DNA of 19,156 nucleotides from CAVSZB01 sp964420395. Its GTDB lineage: Bacteria; Krumholzibacteriota; Krumholzibacteriia; LZORAL124-64-63. Shown in pieces: positions 1 to 7,730 of this stretch (within the stretch, counting starts at the first letter, position 1; every line of letters starts with the position of its first letter). The notes beneath the pieces were generated by a model that worked only from the letters and a program-made list of their open reading frames with translations, had not been told where the DNA came from and did not search any database. Both the position numbers and the translations under genes were made by a program. The stretch covers positions 1 through 19,156 of the forward strand of contig CAYQTJ010000047.1 in assembly GCA_964420395.1 (NCBI GenBank), written 5' to 3'.

Positions 1-1560
<1,560 letters not shown>

Positions 1561-1586
1561 GGGGTCCTTTCAGTTGTGGGCGGTGG

Positions 1587-1961
1587 TCATCGCGGCAGGT
1601 CCGGTCCCCGATCGAGCGCGGGCCGCGCGGCGGTCTTGTCGATCCACGCCTCGAAACGGACCTTTCCGTCCTGACATTCGAGCGAGATCTGGTAGAAGTT
1701 ATCCGTTTCCCGCATCAGCGCCACGCGCGCGCCCCGCCGCGCCGTCCCGATCCGGTTCTGCGCCTTCGCCTTCACGTTGCGGATGAAGCCGGGCGGCATG
1801 GCCAGCAGGTCGGCCTGCGCGGCGACGATCTCCAGCGGCGTGCCGGGGGCGAGGGCCTCGCCGGCGCCGGCCGGCGCGACTGGCGGGATCGGGGCCACCG
1901 GGGCGCAGAGGGCGAGGGCGGCGAGCACCGCGAGCAGGACCGGGCGCACCAGCTTTCGCAT
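1587..1961 (-). CDS. Small secreted protein of unknown function, upstream of ettA
   Basis: A 124-residue protein that I do not recognise. The N-terminus MRKLVRPVLLAVLAALALCA is a clear Sec signal peptide (basic start, hydrophobic core at about residues 7-20), followed by a Pro/Ala-rich stretch. The mature part has the pattern of a small beta domain: TPLEIVAAQADLLAMPPGF, then basic KAKAQNRIGTARRGARVALM, then YQISLECQDGKVRFEAWIDK. The alternation and the closing 'W-I-D' strand are reminiscent of SH3-like domains, but this is not diagnostic. The ATG at 1959-1961 is preferred over an upstream in-frame start because it has a strong GAGGAG site eight bases upstream and opens directly into the signal peptide. 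A promoter-like TTGCCC / TAGGCT pair lies about 70 bases upstream. It is followed by ettA after 26 bases, probably one transcript. The functional link between a secreted protein and a ribosome factor is unclear. Confidence 0.75.
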   Translation of the reverse strand: MRKLVRPVLLAVLAALALCAPVAPIPPVAPAGAGEALAPGTPLEIVAAQADLLAMPPGFIRNVKAKAQNRIGTARRGARVALMRETDNFYQISLECQDGKVRFEAWIDKTAARPALDRGPDLPR

Positions 1962-2030
1962 CGTGATCTCCTCCTCGCGGCGGGCCGCGCCGGGCGCGCC
2001 AGGGGCCTCCCGTGGCGCTTCGGGGACCGG

Positions 2031-2060
2031 TAGCCTAACACTCGCGGCGCGGTCGGGCAA
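2031..2060 (-). promoter_or_regulatory. Probable sigma70-type promoter for the secreted protein-ettA unit
   Basis: On the minus strand TTGCCC (2055-2060) is separated by exactly 17 bases from TAGGCT (2032-2037), with a TGT extended -10 just upstream. The predicted start is about 65 bases before the ATG at 1961. Seen by eye only. Confidence 0.45.
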
Positions 2061-2083
2061 CCGGGCCGCCGGTGGCGCGGCGG

Positions 2084-2112
2084 TTGACATCGGGGCCGGC
2101 GGGGGGGAGGAT
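2084..2112 (+). promoter_or_regulatory. Probable promoter for mscL
   Basis: A perfect TTGACA at 2084-2089 is followed after 17 bases by GAGGAT at 2107-2112. It lies back to back with the ettA-unit promoter. The leader to the mscL ATG would be about 88 bases and contains an inverted repeat CGGACAGG / CCTGTCCG (2113-2120 and 2150-2157). Confidence 0.45.
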
Positions 2113-2206
2113 CGGACAGGATTCGTTCAGTTCGCTCAGGCTCGTGGAACCTGTCCGTCAGCGGTCGTCGGAGCCGCGGCCGCCATACCCGAACCGGGAG
2201 GAAGCC

Positions 2207-2626
2207 ATGCTGAAGGAGTTCAAGGCGTTCGCCATGCGCGGGAACGTGCTGGACATGGCGGTCGGCATCATCATCGGCGGCGCGTTCGGCAAGATCATCT
2301 CCTCGCTGGTGAGCGACGTGCTCATGCCGCCGCTCGGGCTGGTGCTCGGCAACGTCGACTTCTCGAAGCTGGCCCTGACGCTCGGCACGCCGCTCGGCGA
2401 CGCCCCGCCGGTGACGATCCGCTACGGCATGTTCCTGAACACGATCGTCGATTTCCTCATCGTCGCCTTCGCCATCTTCCTGCTCATCCGGCAGGTGAAC
2501 AAGCTGACGGTGAAGCCGGCCCCGGCCGCCGCGCCGACGACGCGCGACTGCCCCGAGTGCCTCTCGGCGATCCCGATCAAGGCGCGCAAGTGCGCCCACT
2601 GCGCCTCGTCGGTGCCGGCGGTTTGA
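2207..2626 (+). CDS. mscL: MscL, large-conductance mechanosensitive channel with C-terminal zinc ribbon
   Basis: A pentameric inner-membrane channel that opens at high membrane tension and releases solutes after hypo-osmotic shock. 139 residues. The N-terminal amphipathic helix MLKEFKAFAMRGNVLDMAVG and the pore helix VGIIIGGAFGKIISSLVSDV (about residues 19-38) with MPPLG are the family signature. The second membrane helix is FLNTIVDFLIVAFAIFLLI (about 76-94), ending in RQVNKL. Instead of the usual short helical bundle, the tail carries CPEC (115-118) and CAHC (129-132), a four-cysteine zinc-ribbon-like module after an Ala/Pro linker. The ATG at 2207 has GGAGG at 2197-2201. An in-frame extension upstream lacks MscL homology and was not used. 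It stands alone, divergent from the ettA unit. Confidence 0.97.
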   Translation: MLKEFKAFAMRGNVLDMAVGIIIGGAFGKIISSLVSDVLMPPLGLVLGNVDFSKLALTLGTPLGDAPPVTIRYGMFLNTIVDFLIVAFAIFLLIRQVNKLTVKPAPAAAPTTRDCPECLSAIPIKARKCAHCASSVPAV

Positions 2627-2648
2627 CGCTCCGGCCGGGCCGCCAGGC

Positions 2649-2804
2649 TTGACAAGCGCCGGCCCGACCGCGATCGTGCCGCCCACTGTCTCCGGCGGCG
2701 GCGCCGACACAGTCGGCTCGCACGGCCTTGCGACACGCCGCCGCCGATCTCCCGAGGAATCCCGCGACCCGCGCCACGGCGCTGCGGTCGCGGGATTCTT
2801 CTTT
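2649..2804 (+). ncRNA. Candidate structured small RNA (or folded mscL 3' UTR)
   Basis: No reading frame explains this stretch. A perfect TTGACA (2649-2654) is followed after 17 bases by GATCGT (2672-2677), a possible promoter with a start near 2684. Downstream, CGGCGGCGGC (2693-2702) pairs perfectly with 2737-2746. It encloses two hairpins, GCCGAC-ACA-GTCGGC (2703-2717) and TCGCA-CGGCCT-TGCGA (2718-2733), giving a compact three-way junction. A strong intrinsic terminator follows at 2757-2804. The product would be about 120 nt. The sequence does not match 6S, tmRNA, RNase P, SRP RNA or tRNA signatures that I know. It could equally be the structured end of the mscL message. In very GC-rich DNA some pairing is expected by chance. 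Confidence 0.35.
2757..2804 (+). terminator. Intrinsic terminator
   Basis: Perfect 13-bp arms GAATCCCGCGACC (2757-2769) and GGTCGCGGGATTC (2786-2798). The loop contains a further GCGCC/GGCGC pairing and the stem is followed by TTCTTT. The U-rich tail fixes the plus strand. It ends mscL, the candidate RNA, or both. Confidence 0.75.
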
Positions 2805-2865
2805 GGCCGGCCGGCCGGGGCGGCCGCGGGCGCACCGCAGGCGACGCCCGCTTGGGCTTCGTTTG

Positions 2866-2945
2866 AATATCAATGTTTTATTTATTAAATTGGCCTGTTC
2901 ATAAACAATATAGCTATTAAAAATAAGCTTATTGATTATTGTCGC
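2866..2945. other. AT-rich patch in the mscL / NlpC-P60 convergent intergenic region
   Basis: About 80 bases of mostly A and T in an otherwise very GC-rich window. It contains a perfect palindrome AATAAGCTTATT (2922-2933). It runs into the last codons of the NlpC/P60 gene (Asp-Asn-Asn-Gln-stop, written with AAT, AAT, CAA and TAA). No gene is visible in it. Confidence 0.6.
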
Positions 2946-3492
2946 TCACGCCCGGGCGGCGGGCCGCCACGAAACGGGCGGACCAGTAGGGGTCGTCCAG
3001 CCGTTCCGTCCGCACCGACTGGCCCGGCCTGGGGGCATGGACGAAGCGCCCGCCACCCACCCAGATGCCGACGTGCGAAACCCCCCGCCCGTGCACGCTG
3101 AAGAAGACGAGGTCGCCCGGGGAGAGCCCGCCCGGCGCGACCGGCCGACCCGCGCCGGCCTGGTCGCGGGTCTGGCGAGGCAGCGCCACCCCCTGCCCCA
3201 GGCAGACGTGGCGCACGAAGCCGCTGCAGTCGAATCCCCCCTCGGGGGTCTCGCCGCCGGGCCGGTACGCCGCACCCACCAGCGCCAGCGCCGCCCGGGC
3301 CGCCGCCTCGCCCCGCGCCGCCTCGGCGCCGGACGCCGGCCCGAGACCGGCCGCCCGCGGTTCGGCGCCGGGCGCGCTCCCGATCTCGGCCGGATACGGT
3401 CCGAATACCCGCTTGGGGGCGCAGCCCTGGACCAGCAGGGCCGTCACCACCAGCAGGGCGGCGGCGATGATCCGGAGCACACGACTCTCCAT
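2929..3492 (-). CDS. NlpC/P60-family peptidoglycan endopeptidase lipoprotein
   Basis: A cell-wall cysteine peptidase that most likely cuts stem peptides or cross-links in the periplasm. 187 residues. The N-terminal signal ends in a lipobox, LVQGC, with lipidated Cys24. A linker rich in Ala and Gly follows, and the NlpC/P60 domain spans about residues 62-180. The catalytic Cys is Cys89 in FDCSGFV, the His is His140 in SHVGIWVG, and the third polar residue is His152 in FVHAPRPG. The spacing matches the family. The ATG at 3490-3492 has only a weak ribosome site but opens directly into the signal peptide. A TTGCTC-17-CAGGAT promoter-like pair lies just upstream. The last five codons fall in an AT-rich patch and look unlike the rest of the gene. 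The exact substrate bond cannot be told from sequence. Confidence 0.92.
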   Translation of the reverse strand: MESRVLRIIAAALLVVTALLVQGCAPKRVFGPYPAEIGSAPGAEPRAAGLGPASGAEAARGEAAARAALALVGAAYRPGGETPEGGFDCSGFVRHVCLGQGVALPRQTRDQAGAGRPVAPGGLSPGDLVFFSVHGRGVSHVGIWVGGGRFVHAPRPGQSVRTERLDDPYWSARFVAARRPGVSDNNQ

Positions 3493-3519
3493 TCTGCCCG
3501 GGCGGGCGGCGGTCGACCC

Positions 3520-3548
3520 ATCCTGCCCCGGGGCCTCCGCGGGAGCAA
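3520..3548 (-). promoter_or_regulatory. Possible promoter for the NlpC/P60 gene
   Basis: On the minus strand TTGCTC (3543-3548) and CAGGAT (3520-3525) are separated by 17 bases. The predicted start is about 20 bases before the ATG. The -10 resembles the GAGGAT of the proposed mscL promoter. Confidence 0.35.
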
Positions 3549-3586
3549 GCGGCGTGCGGGCCGCCCGAGCTGCGACGGCACGCTCG

Positions 3587-3627
3587 CGGTCCTTCCGAAC
3601 AGCCGATGCTACGGGTGCAACGAGTTC
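3587..3627 (+). repeat. 41-bp dispersed repeat, copy 1
   Basis: It matches copy 2 at 39 of 41 positions and starts 63 bases before it. The core reads CCTTCCGAACAGCCGATGCT. The palindromic core is damaged in this copy (ACGGGTGC instead of ACGGTAGC). Confidence 0.8.
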
Positions 3628-3649
3628 GCGCGCAGCGACGTGACGCTAC

Positions 3650-3690
3650 CGGTCCTTCCGAACAGCCGATGCTACGGTAGCAACGAGTTC
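3650..3690 (+). repeat. 41-bp dispersed repeat, copy 2
   Basis: Same orientation as copy 1. It contains the intact 13-bp palindrome TGCTACGGTAGCA. Both arms of the palindrome also look like an extended -10 (TGCTACGGT on one strand, TGCTACCGT on the other). Confidence 0.8.
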
Positions 3691-3767
3691 ACGAGAGGCA
3701 ACGGGTGAGGCCGGCGGTCCCCGGCCCGGCAAGGCGCGGCGCGGCGCGGCGTGCCGGCCCGCGCACT

Positions 3768-3799
3768 CATTGCTACCGTAGCATCGGCTGTCAGGAAGG
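3768..3799 (-). repeat. Dispersed repeat, copy 3 (inverted)
   Basis: The reverse complement matches 29 of 32 bases of copy 2, including the intact palindrome TGCTACGGTAGCA. It faces copies 1 and 2. No other gene or feature is visible between 3493 and 3868, apart from promoter-like words and a run of ten C at 3810-3819. Confidence 0.8.
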
Positions 3800-3850
3800 G
3801 CTCGGAACGCCCCCCCCCCACGCCTCCTTCTGGCCCCGCGTCCCCCTGCG

Positions 3851-3859
3851 TGCTACCTT
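3851..3859 (+). promoter_or_regulatory. Extended -10 for a near-leaderless rlmD transcript
   Basis: TGC followed by TACCTT (3854-3859) lies only nine bases before the ATG at 3869, so the transcript would start at or within about three bases of the start codon. No ribosome site precedes the ATG, which agrees with this reading. Confidence 0.4.
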
Positions 3860-3868
3860 GCCGGCATC

Positions 3869-5221
3869 ATGCCTGACCAATTATTGCCCGTTCCCGACCT
3901 TTTCGAAACGACCATCGAGAAGCTGATCACCGGCGGCGCCGGTCTTGGCCGCTGCGAGGGGATGGCCGCGTTCATCCCGCTGGCCGCCCCCGGCGACCAC
4001 GTGCGAGCCCGGGTCACCCGGCGCAAGCGCGGCTTCATCGAGGCGGAGCTGGTCGAGGTGCTGGCCCCCGGCCCCGGCCGGGTGGCGACGCCGGCCTGCC
4101 CCCACTTCGGCGCCTGCGGCGGTTGCGACCTGCAGCACCTCGACGGCGCCGCGCAGCGCGCTGCCAAGGCCGAAATCGTGATCGACTGCTTCCGCCGCCA
4201 GGGCAAGCTCGACGTGGCCGGGCTGCTCGAGACGCCGCCGCCCGGCGGCCCGGAGCTGGGCTACCGCGACCGCATCCGGCTCTCCACCGACCACACCGGG
4301 CGCCACGGCCTGCTGCGCCGCGGCAGCCAGGAGGTCGTGCCGATCGACGCCTGCCCGCAGCTGCCGGCCCTCTTCAACGAGACGATCCTGCCCTGGCTGC
4401 GCACGATGCCGCCGGTGCAGCACGCCGTGGTGCGGCTGGACGGCGCCGGCGGCTTCCTGGTGTCGCTGTTCGGCCTGCCCAACCGGCTGCGCCTGCTGCG
4501 GGCGATCCTCAAGCGGCTGCCGGAGGGGGAGGCGCCGCTGCCGGGGTGCGCGGGGATCCTCTTCAACAACCTGCCGGCCTGGGGACGCGACTACCTGCTG
4601 GTGCGCCTGGCGGGACGGACCTACCGCGTCGGGGCGAACAGCTTCTTCCAGAGCAACCCCGCCGAGACGGAGGCGGTCGTCGCCACCGCCCGGGCCTGGC
4701 TGGAAGAGGCGCGGCCGGCCGGCGGGCTGCTGGCGGACGTCTACTGCGGCGTCGGGCTGTTCGGGCTCGCCCTGGCCGACCGCTTCGGACACGTGCTGAT
4801 GGTGGAGTCGGAGGCGAGCGCCGTGCGCGACGCGCGGATCAACGCCACCCACGCGAAGGGGCTGGAGGCGACGCTGGAGGTGCACGAGGGGCAGGCGGCC
4901 ACCGCCCTGACCGGCTGGGCCGGCGCGGCGGAGGCGGCGGCCGGAACCGGCGTCGAGAACCCGAACCCCACGCGCGAGGAGTGGGCCGCGGCCTGCGTCT
5001 TCGTCGACCCGCCGCGCACCGGCCTGGGCGAGGCGGTCACGGCGGCCCTGGAGCGGCTGGCCCCGCGCGACATCCTCTACCTGAGCTGCGATCCGGCCAC
5101 CCTGGCGCGCGACGTGGCGGCGCTGGCGAAGGGCGGCTACGCCCTGCGCCGGCTGCGGATGTTCGACATGTTCCCGCAGACGGCGCACGTGGAGGTGCTG
5201 GCCCACCTGGCCCGCGCCTGA
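3869..5221 (+). CDS. rlmD: RlmD/RumA-type 23S rRNA (uracil-5-)-methyltransferase, TRAM + Fe-S
   Basis: A SAM-dependent enzyme of the TrmA/RumA family that makes 5-methyluridine in RNA, probably U1939 of 23S rRNA. 450 residues. An N-terminal TRAM domain (about residues 11-66, KLITGGAGLGRCEGMAAF) is followed by the [4Fe-4S] ligands Cys77, Cys83, Cys86 (CPHFGACGGC) and Cys162. The spacing is nearly identical to E. coli RumA. The methyltransferase domain has NSFFQSN (257-263), the SAM loop DVYCGVGLFG (290-299), FVDPPRTG (378-385) and the catalytic cysteine in YLSCDPATLARD (Cys407). An Ala/Gly-rich insert lies near residues 350-370. The rRNA position assignment is by family only; related enzymes act on other uridines or on tRNA. 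The start has no Shine-Dalgarno. The next gene follows after 91 bases. Confidence 0.93.
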   Translation: MPDQLLPVPDLFETTIEKLITGGAGLGRCEGMAAFIPLAAPGDHVRARVTRRKRGFIEAELVEVLAPGPGRVATPACPHFGACGGCDLQHLDGAAQRAAKAEIVIDCFRRQGKLDVAGLLETPPPGGPELGYRDRIRLSTDHTGRHGLLRRGSQEVVPIDACPQLPALFNETILPWLRTMPPVQHAVVRLDGAGGFLVSLFGLPNRLRLLRAILKRLPEGEAPLPGCAGILFNNLPAWGRDYLLVRLAGRTYRVGANSFFQSNPAETEAVVATARAWLEEARPAGGLLADVYCGVGLFGLALADRFGHVLMVESEASAVRDARINATHAKGLEATLEVHEGQAATALTGWAGAAEAAAGTGVENPNPTREEWAAACVFVDPPRTGLGEAVTAALERLAPRDILYLSCDPATLARDVAALAKGGYALRRLRMFDMFPQTAHVEVLAHLARA

Positions 5222-5251
5222 GCCGGGATGCGGGAAAATTTCCCCCGCCTG

Positions 5252-5260
5252 TGTTATCAT
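5252..5260 (+). promoter_or_regulatory. Possible extended -10 for the secreted multidomain protein
   Basis: TGT followed by TATCAT (5255-5260) sits about 50 bases before the ATG at 5313. A near-palindrome GGGAAAATTTCCC (5232-5244) sits where a -35 or an operator would be. No TTGACA-like hexamer is present. Confidence 0.3.
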
Positions 5261-5312
5261 TAGTCAAACAGACCGTCCCCGCCCGACCCCCCATCCGTGA
5301 AGGACGCTCCAG

Positions 5313-7409
5313 ATGAAGCACAGCGTTCCCGCCCGCCTGCCGGTGCGCGCCCGCGCCGCCGCCGTGGCCGTCTGCGCCGCCCTGGCCGTGCTGGCCGCCG
5401 GCCTGCCGCTCCTTGCCCAGACCCCGATCGACATCGGCGGCTGGCAGCTGCGCCAGTTGAATTCCACGCAGACCGAGACCTTTCCGGCCGGCACCACCAT
5501 CCAGCCGGGCGGCTATCTCATCCTGGCGCGCTTCACCACGCAGGCGGCCTTCGAGGCCTACTACGGCGTGACGCTCGGGTCGAACGTCACCTACCTGACG
5601 CACGCCGGTTCGTCCACCGGGGTGCCGCAGATCAACGGCGGCGAGACGTTCGAGCTGGTCAACGCGGCGAGCGTCAGCCAGGACGGGCCGACCCCGGCGC
5701 TGCCGGCGAGCGCGCCGGCGCAGGCGTTCCACCGCGACGACCCCGAGGCGGCGCCGTGGACCTCGATCGACACCGCCCCCACGCCCGGCTACGGCGTCGA
5801 GGCGGCCGACGAGGTCGCGAGCGGCGTCGTCATCTCCGAGGTGAACGACTCCACGGTCGGCACCAACGCCTACTACAACGAGTTCGTCGAGCTGTACTAC
5901 GACGTCGCCGGCGGCGGGACGACGAACGACCCGCCGGTGATCGGCGGCACGGCGCACGCGCCGTCCGCGCCGACGGCCTCCGACAGCGTGGTCGTCACGA
6001 CCAACGTCACCGACAGCGACGGCACGGTCGCCTCGGTGCAGCTCTACGCGCGCTTCGGCGCGGCCGCGTTCACGGCGCGGCCCATGACCGCCACCGGCGG
6101 CGACGGCTGGCGCGGCGTCGTCTACCCGCTCACCGGCAACGCGACGCTGGAGTACTACATCGTGGCGGAGGATGACGAGGCGGCGCAGACGCGCGCCCCG
6201 GCCAATGCCCCCACGAGCGTCTACAGCGTCTGGGTGCAGGGGGAGAGCGGCCCCGCGAAGGTCATCCTGTTCGACCACGCGCACGGCCAGGACGCCGGCA
6301 GCGACGGGAACTGGCGCATCGACGACAACTTCCCGCTGCCGCTGCCGGCGAACCCGGGCAGCGAAGCCGCCTGGAGCGGGCAGTTGTCGAGCTGGGCCTA
6401 CGAACTCTACCTGCGCGGCCACACCCTCAGGAGCAACACGACGCCGCTGGACGCCACGGTGCTGGCGGGCGTGGACCTGCTCATCATCGACGAGCCGCAG
6501 AATCCGTTCACGCCGGCCGAGATCGCGGCCGTGGGCGACTTCGTCTTCGCCGGCGGCTCGCTGTTCGTGATCGGGAACCACAACGGCAGCGACCGCGACG
6601 CCGACGGCTGGGACTCGCCCAGCATCTTCGGCGGCTACTCCGTCCCGCACATCTCGCTGCCGGTCGGCACCGACGTGGAGACCTTCTGCGGCGCGCTGTT
6701 CGGCCTGCACTTCCACGTCAAGGACGAGGGCAACAACGGCATCACCGGCACCTTCACGAACGTCGACCCGAGCCCGTCCAACCCGGTGATCAACGGTGAG
6801 TACGGTCACGTCGGCGCGGTCATCTACCACGTCGGCAACGTGATGTCGCTCTGGCCGACCGCGAACGCGCACCTGACCAACGTCGCGGGCCACATCTGGA
6901 AGGACGGCGACGCCGGCAATCCCGACGTGAACATCGCCGCCTGGTCGCGCTACGGCTCGGGCAAGGTCATGGGCTTCGGCGACTCCTCGAGCTGCGCCGA
7001 CGGCACCGACTCCGAACCGCATGCCGCCAACTGGACCGAGGCCGGCAGCAACAACCGCGAATTCTTCCTGAACGCGACGATGTGGCTGCTCGCGAACGAC
7101 CTGACCGGCGTCGGCGACGACACGCCGCCGGCCCCCGGCCTCGGCCTGCGCGCCGCGCCGAACCCGTTCAACCCCGCCACGACGATCGCCTTCACGCTGC
7201 CGACGGCCGGGGAGATCGCCGTGGAGGTCTTCGACCTGCGCGGCCAGCACGTGCGCACGCTGCTGAGCGGCCGCCGCGAGGCCGGCCCGCAGCGCGTGAC
7301 GTGGGACGGCCGCGGCGACGACGGGCGCGGCGTGGCGAGCGGCGTCTACCTGGTGCGCGCCGTCGGCGCCGGGCTGCTGGAATTCGCGAAGGTCGCGCTG
7401 GCGAAGTAG
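5313..7409 (+). CDS. Secreted multidomain protein: lamin-tail domain, Ig-like region, GATase-like region, FlgD-type C-terminal domain
   Basis: A 698-residue exported protein. The signal peptide is about residues 1-35 (hydrophobic core to GLPLLAQ). Residues 37-125 look like a lamin-tail domain (IDIGGWQLRQL ... GGYLILAR ... GGETFELVNAA). Residues about 195-305 form an Ig/FN3-like segment (NDPPVIGG ... VTDSDGTVASVQLYAR ... YYIVAEDDE). Residues about 312-590 resemble the glutamine-amidotransferase-like fold found in other secreted proteins (VILFDHAHGQD, DLLIIDEPQNPFT, GGSLFVIGNHNGSD), with no convincing catalytic cysteine. Residues about 611-698 are a FlgD-type Ig domain (NPFNPATTIAF, FDLRGQHVRTL, WDGRGDDGRGVASGVYLVR), which is common at the C-terminus of exported proteins in FCB-related phyla. 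GAAGGA at 5299-5304 supports the ATG. The role is unknown; surface or matrix protein is a guess. Confidence 0.85.
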   Translation: MKHSVPARLPVRARAAAVAVCAALAVLAAGLPLLAQTPIDIGGWQLRQLNSTQTETFPAGTTIQPGGYLILARFTTQAAFEAYYGVTLGSNVTYLTHAGSSTGVPQINGGETFELVNAASVSQDGPTPALPASAPAQAFHRDDPEAAPWTSIDTAPTPGYGVEAADEVASGVVISEVNDSTVGTNAYYNEFVELYYDVAGGGTTNDPPVIGGTAHAPSAPTASDSVVVTTNVTDSDGTVASVQLYARFGAAAFTARPMTATGGDGWRGVVYPLTGNATLEYYIVAEDDEAAQTRAPANAPTSVYSVWVQGESGPAKVILFDHAHGQDAGSDGNWRIDDNFPLPLPANPGSEAAWSGQLSSWAYELYLRGHTLRSNTTPLDATVLAGVDLLIIDEPQNPFTPAEIAAVGDFVFAGGSLFVIGNHNGSDRDADGWDSPSIFGGYSVPHISLPVGTDVETFCGALFGLHFHVKDEGNNGITGTFTNVDPSPSNPVINGEYGHVGAVIYHVGNVMSLWPTANAHLTNVAGHIWKDGDAGNPDVNIAAWSRYGSGKVMGFGDSSSCADGTDSEPHAANWTEAGSNNREFFLNATMWLLANDLTGVGDDTPPAPGLGLRAAPNPFNPATTIAFTLPTAGEIAVEVFDLRGQHVRTLLSGRREAGPQRVTWDGRGDDGRGVASGVYLVRAVGAGLLEFAKVALAK

Positions 7410-7431
7410 CGCGGCGGCGGCCGGCGAAGTT

Positions 7432-7461
7432 GACGGACCCCCTTGTGCGAGGGGGTCCGTC
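7432..7461. terminator. Strong hairpin after the secreted protein gene
   Basis: Perfect 12-bp arms GACGGACCCCCT (7432-7443) and AGGGGGTCCGTC (7450-7461) with a six-base loop, 22 bases after the stop codon. No U tract follows, so termination efficiency is uncertain. Confidence 0.5.
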
Positions 7462-7686
7462 CGCCGTACCTTGAAAGCGGAGGAGCGAAGGCGGAGATCC
7501 CTCGTGACGCCGTAGTTCCCGCATCGAGACAGGCGGGACCCTGGAGCGGCGGTTACGCGCCTCCAAGCACGCTCCTTCATGCGTCCGGCAGCTTGGCGGA
7601 GCGGCCTTCGGCCGCCGGACCGGATTGACCCTTCGGAACCGGCCCAGCCGCCCGTCAGGCGAGCCTCCCGCCATCCGGCGGATAGC
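7462..7686. other. 225-base intergenic stretch with inverted repeats, no gene seen
   Basis: No credible coding frame. It holds a nested fold: GTCCGGC (7583-7589) with GCCGGAC (7614-7620), enclosing GCGGCC-TTC-GGCCGC (7601-7615). A TTGACC word at 7625 lacks a matching -10. It may be a long untranslated leader for trmJ, a small RNA or a degenerate repeat. The sequence alone does not decide. Confidence 0.3.
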
Positions 7687-7716
7687 AGGACCCGCCTTCG
7701 TCTGGAGGCGGGTCCT
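7687..7716 (+). promoter_or_regulatory. Hairpin immediately upstream of trmJ start (possible attenuator)
   Basis: Perfect 11-bp arms AGGACCCGCCT (7687-7697) and AGGCGGGTCCT (7706-7716) end 14 bases before the GTG at 7731. No Shine-Dalgarno lies between the hairpin and the start, so the hairpin occupies the place of the ribosome site. Confidence 0.4.
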
Positions 7717-7730
7717 CGTCTGGGTGCCAC

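Noticed and set aside
2641..2760. tRNA or other classical RNA gene in the mscL downstream region
   Set aside because: The three-way fold lacks the T-loop, anticodon-loop and CCA-end features, and no 6S, SRP or RNase P core sequence is present.
3587..3690. CRISPR-like direct repeats
   Set aside because: There are only two direct copies with one 22-base spacer and a third inverted copy elsewhere; no cas genes and no leader.
7625..7653. Promoter at TTGACC upstream of trmJ
   Set aside because: No acceptable -10 lies at 16-18 bases spacing.
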